A program made the position numbers and the translations under genes. The notes beneath the pieces were generated by a model. It was given only the letters and a program-made list of their open reading frames with translations. It was not told the DNA's origin and ran no database searches. A stretch of 64,000 nucleotides of DNA from Phymorhynchus buccinoides (taxonomy: Eukaryota; Mollusca; Gastropoda; Neogastropoda; Raphitomidae), in assembly GCA_017654935.2 (NCBI GenBank), contig CM065695.1, forward strand, positions 33,805,771 through 33,869,770. Reading direction: 5' to 3'. Positions within the stretch are counted from its first letter, which is position 1; the number at the start of each line of letters is the position of its first letter. Of this stretch, positions 1 to 29,000 are shown one piece after another.

Positions 1-717
1 TAGCACATCGCATGCCACACAAATTTATCCAAAATAAATCCTCAACCCAGACCTACCTGTAAATATCTCAGGTTGAAATCATACATTTTTCTTTCAGAGC
101 CGCTATATATGTTTCATGCCGTTCAAGACCCTTCCCACATGTACACAATAAAAACTGCAGACTGACTGCATTACCTGTGAACCTGAGATGGTTTAGTTTC
201 CCTGAGATTTTTTATATTCATCAACACAACAATGACTTCATTCTCTATAAAACTTGCTATTTTCTTGGATCATATAGCATGTAAAAAGCACTTCAATTCT
301 GTCAATTAAATAATTCATACCGCATTAAGCACACTTAACCCGCTTGCATTTTGCATATATACATAAAAACTTCTTCTAGTGTTCAAATTCTTTTCACACC
401 AATTTTCGTAAATCTGTCTTTTGAGCACACAGAGCGCCATACAGTTTAACTATCACATCATTGCAAGTGAGAAGCTTCTCATAGTGTGTGCATAACAAGC
501 CAGACTTCGTGTTGATGGAAATACCAGTCAGAGGGGGTTCGGAGTGGGGGGAGCTACGGGCGTTTTTGGGCACTTTGAATACACAGAGGTAACTTTCCGG
601 CTGGGCATTTGGGGCGGAATAAATACAAAAAAGACAAGAGGTTAAGAAATGCAATGCGCATAATTGTCAGAAATAATTTGGCTTCACCCTTACCCTTTTA
701 CCTGCCCAGTTGTTTAA

Positions 718-1377
718 ACCCCTATTGCCTTGCCGACCTTTTTTGTGTTCGGAATTCCTGTGTGCCGACAAAAAAAAGCTTACTTTCCACCTCTCATGCT
801 AAAATTTTTATAACTCCTACAATATTTAACTTGAAGCCTGCAAACTTCACTAGCATTATTGTCAATAGATTATACTGCATTATACAAAACAATACAGCCA
901 AAATAAACAAGACAAAAAATACGAACAACAAACAGACAAACAAACATCAGGTGGATAAACACTAGATCTAAAACTGACTGACCTTTCCATCTTGTTGCTT
1001 ATATCCTTCACATTACAGGGAATCGATATAATCCACGAGGAAATCCAGAAGGCACACTTCAGTGACTGCATCATTACACTTCAATCCAACACTTCTAGTG
1101 GTCAGTAATATCGCTCTAAACATCCACGTTGTCCGAGTTACTGCCGCTAAGTTTGACACATCTGTTTTTTCAAAGAACAAAACTCTCTATCATCCACAGT
1201 AAATTCGACAAATAAATGCCAAGGTGACTCAAGGTAGATGACTCTGTAACTAACCCTTTCTACTGTGTTCTAGTCTTTCTGCAGTTATGTCCTTTGCCTT
1301 TACTGAAAATATGGTGATGAACAATGCACGTAGTACCTACTTTACAGGCACACAACAATCATACGCAACAGACGTAG

Positions 1378-1428
<51 letters not shown>

Positions 1429-1454
1429 AACTACGGGACAAGCAGGCAAGGGGG
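718..1454. mobile_element. Mirror copy of piggyBac-like element, with poly-A run
   Basis: This is the left-arm image of 20359-21051, again flanked by TTAA. It carries an extra run of 49 A at 1378-1426 that is absent from the right-arm partner, and the left end has decayed bases. Confidence 0.6.
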
Positions 1455-3168
1455 TTAATCCTTTTGACGTTTTCATTTTTAGTTGTAGAGCATGGCTGAA
1501 TGTATGCTGTGTTTTATGGATCAATATTTCAGTGTGCTTTTAAAAATCTGTAAGCACACAAACATTTTCTTTCGCCTACGTCCACTGTTTAAAAATCACA
1601 ACTAAAGATGCAAAATTCACACAACCAAAATATCACAATATGTACTGTTTAGCTTAGGCTACGCAACTTTAGTTTCCATCGCTACAATGGGATGAAATGA
1701 GACCCTAAGCCTTGGGCCGCATCAGATCCGCACTCCGCGAGTTCCGTACAGTACCCCATACACTACGGTATTGGTATTTGGTATATTCCTCGTCACAGAC
1801 TATATTCTAGTCACAGACTGGGTATTTGGTATATTCTAGTCACAGACTTATCTCTGTGAAATCGGGCTGCTCTCCCACCTAAGAAAGTGCGTCGCCGCAA
1901 GTGCAGCGCTTACCCAATTTTTATTTTTTTTATTTTTTTGTTTTGCTGCGTGAGGGAAAAACTAGCTATCAATTTTGGCCATACCATGCGAGCGTGATTT
2001 CTCCCTGCTCTTACTCGACTTTCACTGCCGTGGTATTTTTACGTGCAGTACAGCGCACGGGTAGACTAGCTTTAAGTCCCCATCCAGAAGGACTCGACGT
2101 TCAGTTCGATTTTCCTGTCAAACAAGAAAGAAAGTTGTAATGGGCACACTCTTTCATATTTCCTACTTCCCAGATTATTATTTTTTAGGATTGCGCAAGT
2201 GTTTCCACGTGGAACTTGCGCATATATGCACACACAGCCTTTGAGTTTTCGTTCTTTGCGTTTTCCTAGAGTTTCTCCAGAGTTATTTTGTTCTTTAAAG
2301 TTTCACAATAATGATAAATTATTAGGAATATGCAAAGGGATATAAGAACAGGTGCGCGTGATGGCATGTCATCATCAGACCCTATTACATGCAAAACCAA
2401 GTGATGAGGTACTCCACCCACCCCCACCCCACCCCCGTCCATGGGGATACTGGGGGTCTTTTGCACAAATAGTTTCCCCACCTTATAGGAATTTCTGTGG
2501 TTGTAACTTTTTCTATTTTGTCACTCTCTTTGACTCTTGCTTTTTTCCTTTGCCTAAACTGTCGTCTACTGTTTTTCTGCCATACCGGTCCATTCTCCTG
2601 CCCTTTTTTTCTAGAAACACTTTCAAAAAAGATTTCCTCTAGCCGAAGACGGACATGCTGGGCTTAACTATTTCTTAGTTTAGGCACATGGTAACGGCAG
2701 CATGACGCATCTTGCACTCATATGACAGGAGACTGAGTAACTAACAATTAACAATGATTTATTTAATCAATCCTTTCAGGCTGCTTTGGTCCATATGGGA
2801 CAAAGGAAATGAACAAATACATTTTACAAAGAGAATAATATATGAATATTAAACAGAGAAAACTTGACAACATCATCATTTAACAGAAGTATCATCGCGA
2901 CAAGGAATCCGAATCGCGGTGTGATATGAAGAAAGTAAAAGAATGTCCTTTATCTAGAAAAAAAGAAGATGAAAACTCATTTCATGTCAGTGGGCATTGA
3001 AGTATTGTGTCCAATTTCCATTTTAAAAACAGCTTTCCTTTGGTTAAAAATTCTGTGAGTGATTGAAGAAGAAGAAGAAGCAGAAGAAGAATAAGAAGAA
3101 TAAGAAGAAGAAGAAGAGGAGGAGGAAAAGAAGAAGAAAGAGAAGAAGAAGGAAGGAAGGTACTCTAC

Positions 3169-3287
3169 TCAATGTCGATGCCAACCACCTTGAAGGCTTT
3201 CTCCACAAACTCGCGCACACTGTGCGTCTCCGCCGTGGAGATGACAAAGTCCTCCGGTTTGTCCTGCTGCAGCATCAGCCACATGGC
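3169..3287 (-). pseudogene. Mirror copy of GMDS exon E
   Basis: This is the image of 18545-18663, the same 119 bp. The donor reads GTAGAG here instead of GTGAGT in the right arm, a small indel that would weaken splicing if it were real. Confidence 0.82.
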
Positions 3288-3334
3288 CTGCACACACACA
3301 GCGCGCACTATGCATGTGACGTGTTTATATACAG

Positions 3335-3560
3335 TGTAGAGTGGCACAGTGGTAATGGCGTTCGCCACCTTCGTGTCAAGCAAACCCCGATTTCGAAGGC
3401 CTGGGTACTAAGAGGATTTTTTCTCTTACTTTGCATCGTAGACCTTTACGGTCTGAACATGGATTCCTTCGGGATGAGACGATACGAGGTCGACACCGTT
3501 TAAACCCCCCACGTTAAACCCAGTGGCAACGAAAAAGTTGGTCATTTGTTCAAAATTTAA
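3335..3560 (+). mobile_element. Mirror copy of the tRNA-derived SINE
   Basis: This is the left-arm image of 18285-18500, with extra single-base indels in the B-box (ATTTCGAAGGCCTGG) compared with the right arm. Confidence 0.55.
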
Positions 3561-5113
3561 AAACCCCCACCCCACCCCTTTTCCCTCCTCATCAGTCACA
3601 CAAAAACATAAATCGCATGCAAATTTAAAAAAAAAAAAATGGGTGGCGCGCCCCTGGCTGCAACGCGCTCTCTAGGTGGGAGCAACCCGAATTTCACAGA
3701 CGAGCCTCTGTGACTACATGGATGCAACTACACAAAATAAAAATAAAAATGAAAGGATGCGGTCTAGGAGTAATTTCCCCCTGCAGCTGAAAAAAAAAAC
3801 ACACCCTTTTATGAAGGTATTTTAGTTTTTGCTTTTATACCACAATTTAAACAAATGCTTATTTTAAAGTGTTTGAAAAACCACAGTAGACACACAGAGA
3901 TCTTGTTTGACAAATTACAAAAAAAAGGAAATTCCCCTTTTCTGGTAAAATTTAAAAAACAGGAAATCCTTGTTGTATACCAGGGAAAAGTTGCACCCTT
4001 GTGAGCAATACAAATACACACACAGCGCAGTATGTATTTAATAATATCTGTGGCGGTACCATGGCCGATGAGATTCAACCGAGGCGTGGTTTACCGCTAC
4101 ACCTACCTGTATTGTTACATACAAATACAACACGGCTCTATTATGTATCAACATTAATGTGGCGGTACCATAGCCTATGAGGTTTAGCCGAGGCGTGGTT
4201 AACCGCGACACCTATCTATATAAAATAGAAACTCGGGACTTTACTGGTGTTGGCCTGCCTTCGGGGGCATTGGCAGCCAGTATTGTTCCCACTGTCATGA
4301 TAAATAAGTACCTGTCATTACATATCTACCTCTCGCATACGAACTGTACCCATCTAAGTATCTAACCCTAACCATATCCCTAACCACGAAAAAGAACCAA
4401 GAAATAGGAGCGGGAGGGTGTAAATCTACATTTTTTCCGATAAATCGATGTTCAAAACCATGCACTTAGTTTCGTAAAATTCACAATGGCGGACAAACAA
4501 ACGATTCTGATTGGGCTACGCTAGGACTATTTCCGGCTAGGACTACTTATCTCATAGAGGTAAAAATACACCGCCACACCACCTTATTTGTATTTACAAA
4601 TGTCCCATATGTGTCTATGACAGTGAGGACGTAAAACAACATTTTTCATTCAAGCAGTGGTGGTATGGTGGCGTGTATGTGCGCAAAAAAACGAAGAAAC
4701 ATCTGTCATAGCGGACTTCATTCCCCATGTGGTGGGATACCCGGTGGTGTCCTGTGTCAGTACAAATAGTTTTCCCCCCCTTCTGGAAGTTCTGTTGGCC
4801 GGGTCCTTTCCTGGTATTGCAGTACCTCCAGGATCGTCCCACCATCTCTCTATCTAAATAAATGGGTTTTTGTCCCACGTGTGCCTGTTCCAGGTTGGAG
4901 GACGTTAAACAACATTTTCGTCTGGAAGTGTCTTTGCTAGCCATTTCCTTTAATCTGTCCACTCTCTTTGACTGTCTTGCCTTTTCATTTTCATACTGTC
5001 ATCTGCTACTTTACTGCCTTAGTGGCCCATTCTCCTGCAGAAAAAAAAGGTGGTTACAGTTTATGAAAATAACTTGCAGGGGTTATTTCTACAAACAGAT
5101 ATTCCTGGATTCA

Positions 5114-5293
<180 letters not shown>

Positions 5294-6292
5294 CTAGGGA
5301 TTAATGGAAAATAAATGGTAAAAAAAAATCTTACGAGGTATGGTTAACTCATTCAAGTTGTTCCGGCGATATATGTCAGGAATTAATAAATACATGTAGC
5401 TGTCAATTTTATGCATTTGCTTCAAGGGAAGTAAATCTGTGTGCACACCATACCCTGGTCACTTCTAAACTCGCTTCGCTCCATTAGACCACAATTTTGC
5501 CTCTGGACTTGCTTTTGTAGTGGTTCGTTGTGGGGGACCCAATCGGTGTAGTTTTTTTTATATAAAGTCTGTATATAAAAAAGCCTGATCTACCACTTCC
5601 ATATAGGTCTAAACCTGAAGTAAAAACCTGTAGTCTTCTTTCAGCCCTCTGCAGTGTGTGCATGCATGTGTGTGTGCTGGGAGATCTATAAAAAGTAGGT
5701 CAGCTTGAGGTCTATGAAGGGGAGGATGTGAATGGGGGCGGGGGGCGGAGGAGGGGGGGGGTGCGTTGGGTGTTGTGGGTCGGGGTGGGGGGGGTAGTGT
5801 GGAAAAATAGAAAATGCCCTTGGTGCGTGGAAAACGCTATTTGTTTATTGGGGTTTGGATTCTACTTGGAGTGTGAAGGAGGGGGGGGGGGGAAACCCCC
5901 CCCCCATTTGCCCGGAAAACGTTAAAGTGTATGGTTATTCTATGAGTTTGAGGGGGGGGGGACGTAAATTCTATTGTTTTTGTTTCGGGTTGTTCCTTAT
6001 GATAAGTGCCGTTTTGTTGTTGTTTTTTGCTCAGATTTTTAACTTCTTTGTGAAGCGCTTAGCGCCCCGCAAGGAGAATGAGCGCTATAAAAAATGTCAT
6101 TATTATTAATATTATTATTATTCTCCTTTTGTTTATGTATGTTTTGTTTTGTGTGTATGGCTGGAGTGATTTGCGAGTTATTTTTTAAAATTCAGAAAAA
6201 ATATCGTTGCGATGAGAATGAGTTAAGGTGATGGTTGCATGGAAGAGAAAAGTTGAGTAAGCTATCCGTTCATAGAGCTCTACGTCGAGCTG

Positions 6293-6329
<37 letters not shown>

Positions 6330-7360
6330 TAAAGCCTTTTTTTACAGTTTTCACAAATGCATTTTCAAACAAAACAAAAACAAGAAAAACGTCAAGTCTC
6401 AATATATATGATGAAAAAGAAACGAACATTTGCTACACATACACACACAACACATCACATAGACAACACATACATACACATAAATTTTTTTTTTTTTAAA
6501 TACACCAACAAAAAATAAGGAGATGATGACTGGACAATACATCCTTATTGAAGTTAACAATATCCATAATGAATAGAGGCCTCAGCAACATTCATTATAT
6601 ACAAAAGGCTTTAAAGAACAAATAGATCAAATCTTTGTAAGGAAAAACAGAAAGAAAGAAAAAAGTTGTTGTTTTTCATATAATTGTCATCAGTTGGAGG
6701 TCTAAAAGCAAGTGGAAAACAAAAACTGAAACAAAAAACAAAAGCTGGAGATTAGTCCTTTCGCCGCCAATATCGCATTTCTGCACCACACCGATTTTAT
6801 ATTAGTCACTACAAGGCCGTGAAATTAGGATATGTTATCCAATGACCTTATGTTGTTAATTTTGGGAGACATAGGAAAGGCCTAAATTGATACAAGTCAC
6901 AGGAGGGATTCACAGTATTGTAGATGCCAACTTTTCTTCACCCAGGTTAAGTTTGACCAGAAATATTTGGCTGAAAAATGGCTAGCCAGCAAAAGAGTTA
7001 AGGAAATTTAAAATTAGTAAAACTGTAAAATTATTTTAAAAAAATAAACAAACAAACTTGGCATTGGTTGACTTATTTCCATATTGCAAGTTTTTTTCTG
7101 ATTTCTAATTCTGGACATTTGTTTTAGAATCAAGTTAATGTTTCACGAGGGTGATGAAGTGTCTGGGTTTCTTCATGACTCAGCGTGAGTGTGAAATGCT
7201 TGTCGAACTACAGCGTGCGATTGTGAATGCAGTTTTCAACTATTATGGAACTCATTTGAAAGTATACATCGGAATTTTTTTTTTTTTTTTAAACATGCAC
7301 TTTCTTTCGCGTGTACACTGTTATGCATTTATATACATTATTATCAACTATGATTGTTAC

Positions 7361-7468
7361 CTCGGCGTGGGCTCTCGTGGTTGAAGAGGATGCCGTTTGC
7401 AGCCAACCATGTCGGAGGCCTCCCTGTAGTTGATCCACTATCCCAGAACCCGTACAGCTTGGCCACGC
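7361..7468 (-). pseudogene. Mirror copy of GMDS exon C, with insertions
   Basis: This is the image of 14166-14270 with three single-base insertions (108 versus 105 bp). The middle of the exon is out of frame although the net length change is a multiple of three. Acceptor and donor are retained. Confidence 0.8.
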
Positions 7469-7691
7469 CTGACACAACCCACACAGAGAAAAAATATAGT
7501 AAATGAATCGTCACTCCCACCCACCACCCCCATGGGTGATACCAGGATAAACGTCATGTCAAAATGGAAAGCGTTGTTCGACTCCCTACAGATGGACAAT
7601 TCACAAATCAGAGCCTTGAAGATCCCTGCACGTCACGTGTTACATTCTCTATTAAGCTAGGATGATTTCTTAAGAATTCCTTACTATGTTA

Positions 7692-8250
7692 CAGACAAAC
7701 CCCTATTTTACGACCCTCTGTTAAACGACCACCTCTCATTTGAGACCGGATTTGTTGGCACAGATGCATTTTACGATGTAAACAACCTCTCTTAAACGGC
7801 CTCCTCTAAAACGCGACTTACGACCACCAATTTGTTTGTTTTTACGACCGGTGTTGTCGTCTGCATAGACTTCGAGCAAAAAGAAACAACCACGGTCAAG
7901 GGCCTGAAAACGGAGTCGCTTACCTTGTTGTAGAAAAGATGGCAGAAAGCGTAGGAAAAGCACGAAAAACCACAGACTTTGAAAAAGAAAACAACTGACT
8001 TTGGACGAGAGTGGAGGTGATTAACATAAGTCGGCAAAGTGAAACTGTATTTCGATTGCACAATCCTATGGAGTTGGGAAGACCCAAATCCAGTTTTAAT
8101 ATGTCATTGTATGTGTGCATGAAGAAGTATGAACTGTGCTGAACTTTTTCTTTCTAAAGCTGCCAGTGAAAACCTCCGTCATACAACCCCTCCAATTTAC
8201 AACCAATTTTTGCTGGCTTTTTTGAAGTCTTAAAATATGAGGTTTGTCTG
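7692..8250 (+). mobile_element. Mirror copy of the Tigger-like remnant
   Basis: This is the left-arm image of 13391-13952 with the same TA flanks and inverted ends. It is not an independent insertion if the palindrome is technical. Confidence 0.7.
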
Positions 8251-8911
8251 TATAAGAGGAAAACCGTGGTTTTTGACACGTGACGTGGTGGGTCTTTCAA
8301 AAATAAAATAAAATCCTATTTCATCATATTACAGCAAGGACATTGTGGCACGCTGTAAGGCTGGTAATGATGCATTTAAAAACAAAACTACAAACAACAC
8401 ACACACACACACACACCAGAACTGACAGAAAGGTTCTCAGAGGTGAAGTAACGTTTGATTGACTCCCATACGCTTTAATTTATTTTTTAAAAATTATACA
8501 CGAATGGCAATTGACTCATTCAAGTCGTTTCCGGCATATATGTCCGAATTTAATAGCTGTCAATTGGATGCATTTGCTTCAAGGGAATAAATCTGTGTGC
8601 ACACTATACCTTGGTTACTTTTAAACTCGCGTTGCTCCCTTTGACCACAATTTGCCTCTGACTTTGCTTTTGTAGTGGTTTGTTGTTGGGAAATCAATCG
8701 GTGTAGAGAGTTTTTCTATATAAGTCCTCTATCTCTAAAAAAAAGTCTGATCTACCACTTCCTAGTCTAAACGAAGTAAAAACCCGTAAATCTTCTTTAA
8801 TTTTTCCTTTTGTTTATGTATGCTTTATTTGTGTGTATGGCTGGGATGATTTGTGAGTTTTTTTAATAAATCCAAATCGTTGCGATGCGAATGACAGTTA
8901 ACATTTTTTAC

Positions 8912-9006
8912 CGTATGGAGACCTAGGGTAGAAGGGGTGGTCTCAGTTTGAGGGATCCCCTGCATTTTGCCTAGAGTCTCGGAGGTGGAGCCTGGTAGAA
9001 ACGCAC
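8912..9006 (-). pseudogene. Mirror copy of GMDS exon B, frameshifted
   Basis: This is the image of 12634-12730 but 95 bp instead of 97, with a base lost in the QAS codons and further changes around SELYGK. The frame is broken just before the catalytic TSELYG motif. The damage fits raw-read error better than slow decay, because the flanking intron is mirrored equally well. Confidence 0.8.
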
Positions 9007-10017
9007 CTGCCAACCAAACCAATAACAACACACTGCCACCTAACTTTAAAGAGCACAATCTACTAACCAATGAGCGACTTTAGCTGGCTCTTTTGCCCAC
9101 CAGGTGGCATGACGCTCGAGTGGGGCTAATCCTCTATACTTCTAGTTGGGGTTACAGAGAGAGAGAGAGATCGGGAGAGTCCCGGAGTCCCACCCTCCCT
9201 CTCTCTCTCTCACTACGCCAACTAAGAAAATCGCGTGATAAGCACCTAGTGGATTGACTGCCCCCTGGCGGTCAAATTAGCGTCCTAAGTCCCCAATTCA
9301 AAAAATCTCCTGGACAGTAACAAAAATTTTAGTCAAATATTTTTTTATTTTGACGATTGATTTGAAATCATATTTTTTACCGCATGCAAAAAGCAAACCT
9401 GTAAAAATGAATTTCAAATGGGTGGGACGTTTTATAAGCCGCGAGGCTTGAAGGCTAAAGCCTGTCCCTATCTACCTACCTACCAAATAACACTAGCAAA
9501 CAAGAACCCATGTTACTCAAACAATGCATACCTGACTCACAAAGACAGAAGCATGGTGCAACTACTGCCAAAGTGAAAAACCCTGAAAGCCGTGTCTAGG
9601 AGTAAATGTCCAAGCATATGTCCGGACTTAATAGATAACTGTCAATTTTGATGCATTGCTTCAAGGGAAGTAAATCTGTGTGCAAACCATACCTTGGTCA
9701 CTTTCTAAACTCGCTTCGCCCCTTTAGACCACAATTTTGCCTCTGACTTTTGCTTTTGTAGTGGTTTGTTGTGGGGGGACCAATCGGTGTAGAGAGGTTT
9801 TTTTCTATATGAAGTCTATATATAAAAAGTCTGATCTTTCACTTCCCTATGTCTAAACCTGAAGATAAAACCTGTTATCTTCTTTCATTTCTCCTTTGTT
9901 TATGTATGTTTTGTTTGAGTGTATGGCTGGAGCAGGAGTGATAAATTGTCATTTTTTTTAATCATTCAAAATCGTTGCGATGCGATGAGTTAAAGAAATA
10001 AACAACAACATGCACAC

Positions 10018-10113
10018 CTGTCGGGCAAGGCCGCACGTTCTGATGGCGTCCAGCAGCCGCAGTGTGCCTGTGGCATCCACATCGGCTGTGTACTCCGCCA
10101 GCTCAAAGGACAC
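10018..10113 (-). pseudogene. Mirror copy of GMDS exon A (likely artefact)
   Basis: This is the reverse-complement image of 11480-11575, same length (96 bp), apparently identical and with splice sites intact. It belongs to the palindrome's left arm and should not be counted as a second gene. Confidence 0.85.
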
Positions 10114-10648
10114 CTGTAAAACAACAGGGTATATATATATATATATAAACGTACAAAATTGAAGAAGAAAAAACAACCACACCGTTAAACTTTCCTCTTA
10201 TATATAAAGTTTGCTTTAATAAACTTTTTTTTGTGTCCAATATATAGTTTGTGAACCTAAGAAAGAAACTGAATAACTTTAATATTAGCTTTACGATTTG
10301 TTGTGTTTTCTGAAAAGAATAAAAGAAAATAATGTGCTGATTTATTTACTTTTTCTCCCAAATGGTGGCGGAGGAGATAGACAATCCCTATGCAAAAGAC
10401 AGCTGTTTCGTCTATTGAGAAAGACTCTTTCAGTCTGCATATCGGCCTGCCAAGAATGTCCACAGTGAACATTCAAACTGAGCTAGAAGACTTTCTACAG
10501 GAAAAAGGTTGTCCTCTTTGCACCAGATTGAAAGTCCACAATAAAAGCAAACCAGCACTTAATATATATATAAAAAACACTCATGAAAGAAAGAAAGGCA
10601 AACACAAATCTTCAGGTTTATCCCCCAAGCTTTCAGCTGTTGCCTTCC

Positions 10649-10934
10649 TCTCTCAACAACAACAACAAAACGAAACCCAACGGGGCAAACGGAAAACACA
10701 ACGAGACGGCTAAAAACAACGGTGGGACATAGAAAAAAAACGGGAAACAAAACGGCGACGGAAACGAACACAACAAAAAACGGAAAACGGAAAAAACCCC
10801 AAAACGGAAAAAAACAACCGCAAACAAAAATAACAAACGGAACCCAGCAAAACAAAACACACGGCAAGAACGCGGAGCGAAAACGGCAATACCAACAAAA
10901 AGGGAACAAAACGGAGGAGAGGAAAGAGAGAGAT
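10649..10934. other. Undetected SMRTbell adapter with stutter, at the palindrome centre
   Basis: The left edge (10649-10671) reads CTCTCTC followed by an AAC repeat and ACG. The right edge (10911-10934) reads ACGGAGGAGAGG, then AAAGAGAGAGAT. Placed end to end these match the two halves of the PacBio hairpin adapter: CT-rich stem, AAC repeat loop, GGAGGAGG, AG-rich stem. Between them (10672-10910) lies almost T-free A/C/G sequence with repeated AACGGAAA-like words, as if the T-free adapter strand had been called over and over. The insert on each side ends in the same bases (GTTGCCT and its complement), as expected where a hairpin is ligated. The family match rests on known adapter sequence; the artefact reading is inference. 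Confidence 0.88.
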
Positions 10935-11479
10935 GAGGCAACAGCAGAAAGCTTGGGGATAAACCTGAAGATTTGTTTTGCCTTCTTTCTTTCATGAGTG
11001 TTTTTTTTATATTATATTAAGTGCTGGTTTTGCTTTATATTGGGGGTGGCCTTCAATCTGATGCAAAGAGGACAACCTTTTTCCCTGTAGAAAAGTCTTC
11101 TAGCTCAGTTTTTTGAATTTTCACTGTGGACATTCTTTGCAGGCCGATATGCAACTGAGAGTCTTTCTCAAAGACGAAACAGCTGTCTTTGCATATGCGA
11201 TTGTTCTATCTCCCCTCCCATGGGAGAAAAAAGTAAAATTCAGCACATTATTTCTTTTTAATTTCTTTTCAGAACACAGAACAAATCGTAAAGTTAAAAT
11301 TAAAGTTATTGAGTTTCTTCTTAGGTTCACAAACTTATATATTGGACACAAAAAAAGTTTTATTAAAGCAAATTATATATATATAAGAGGAAAGTTTAAT
11401 AATGGTGGTTTTTTTTTTTTTTTCTTCTTCAATTCTTGTACGTTTTATATATATATATATATACCCTGTTGTTTTACAG

Positions 11480-28224
<16,745 letters not shown>

Positions 28225-28500
28225 GTGAGTGGCCCATGATTTGTCTTCCCCTTTTGTGAATGGCTATGTCAGATTTGTTTCCTGGTCGCAATGACGGAGT
28301 TTACGTTGATCCAAATGAAATGTGTTACTATCTGTTTAGATAGTGTTAAGAAAAGTGTATATGTGTCTCTTTGTGTGTGAGTGTGTGTGTTTGTTGTTTT
28401 GATTAACACACACAACAACAACACACAGGGACAGCCTGTAGTCCGCGATGCTACCACTGCAGCCACGGCGGCTGTAGTAGTTAGTTTTCAGTAAGGAGTG

Positions 28501-29000
28501 NNNNNNNNNNNNNNNNNNNNNNNNNNNNNNNNNNNNNNNNNNNNNNNNNNNNNNNNNNNNNNNNNNNNNNNNNNNNNNNNNNNNNNNNNNNNNNNNNNNN
28601 NNNNNNNNNNNNNNNNNNNNNNNNNNNNNNNNNNNNNNNNNNNNNNNNNNNNNNNNNNNNNNNNNNNNNNNNNNNNNNNNNNNNNNNNNNNNNNNNNNNN
28701 NNNNNNNNNNNNNNNNNNNNNNNNNNNNNNNNNNNNNNNNNNNNNNNNNNNNNNNNNNNNNNNNNNNNNNNNNNNNNNNNNNNNNNNNNNNNNNNNNNNN
28801 NNNNNNNNNNNNNNNNNNNNNNNNNNNNNNNNNNNNNNNNNNNNNNNNNNNNNNNNNNNNNNNNNNNNNNNNNNNNNNNNNNNNNNNNNNNNNNNNNNNN
28901 NNNNNNNNNNNNNNNNNNNNNNNNNNNNNNNNNNNNNNNNNNNNNNNNNNNNNNNNNNNNNNNNNNNNNNNNNNNNNNNNNNNNNNNNNNNNNNNNNNNN
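28501..29000. other. Assembly gap (500 N)
   Basis: The run of exactly 500 N is a conventional placeholder rather than a measured size. It lies directly after the last visible GMDS exon and could contain the final one. The join to the ECHS1 side depends on scaffolding evidence not visible here. Confidence 0.99.

Noticed and set aside
3063..3503. Lys/Arg-rich 146-residue protein
   Set aside because: It translates the GAA microsatellite and then runs antisense through the mirrored GMDS exon E.
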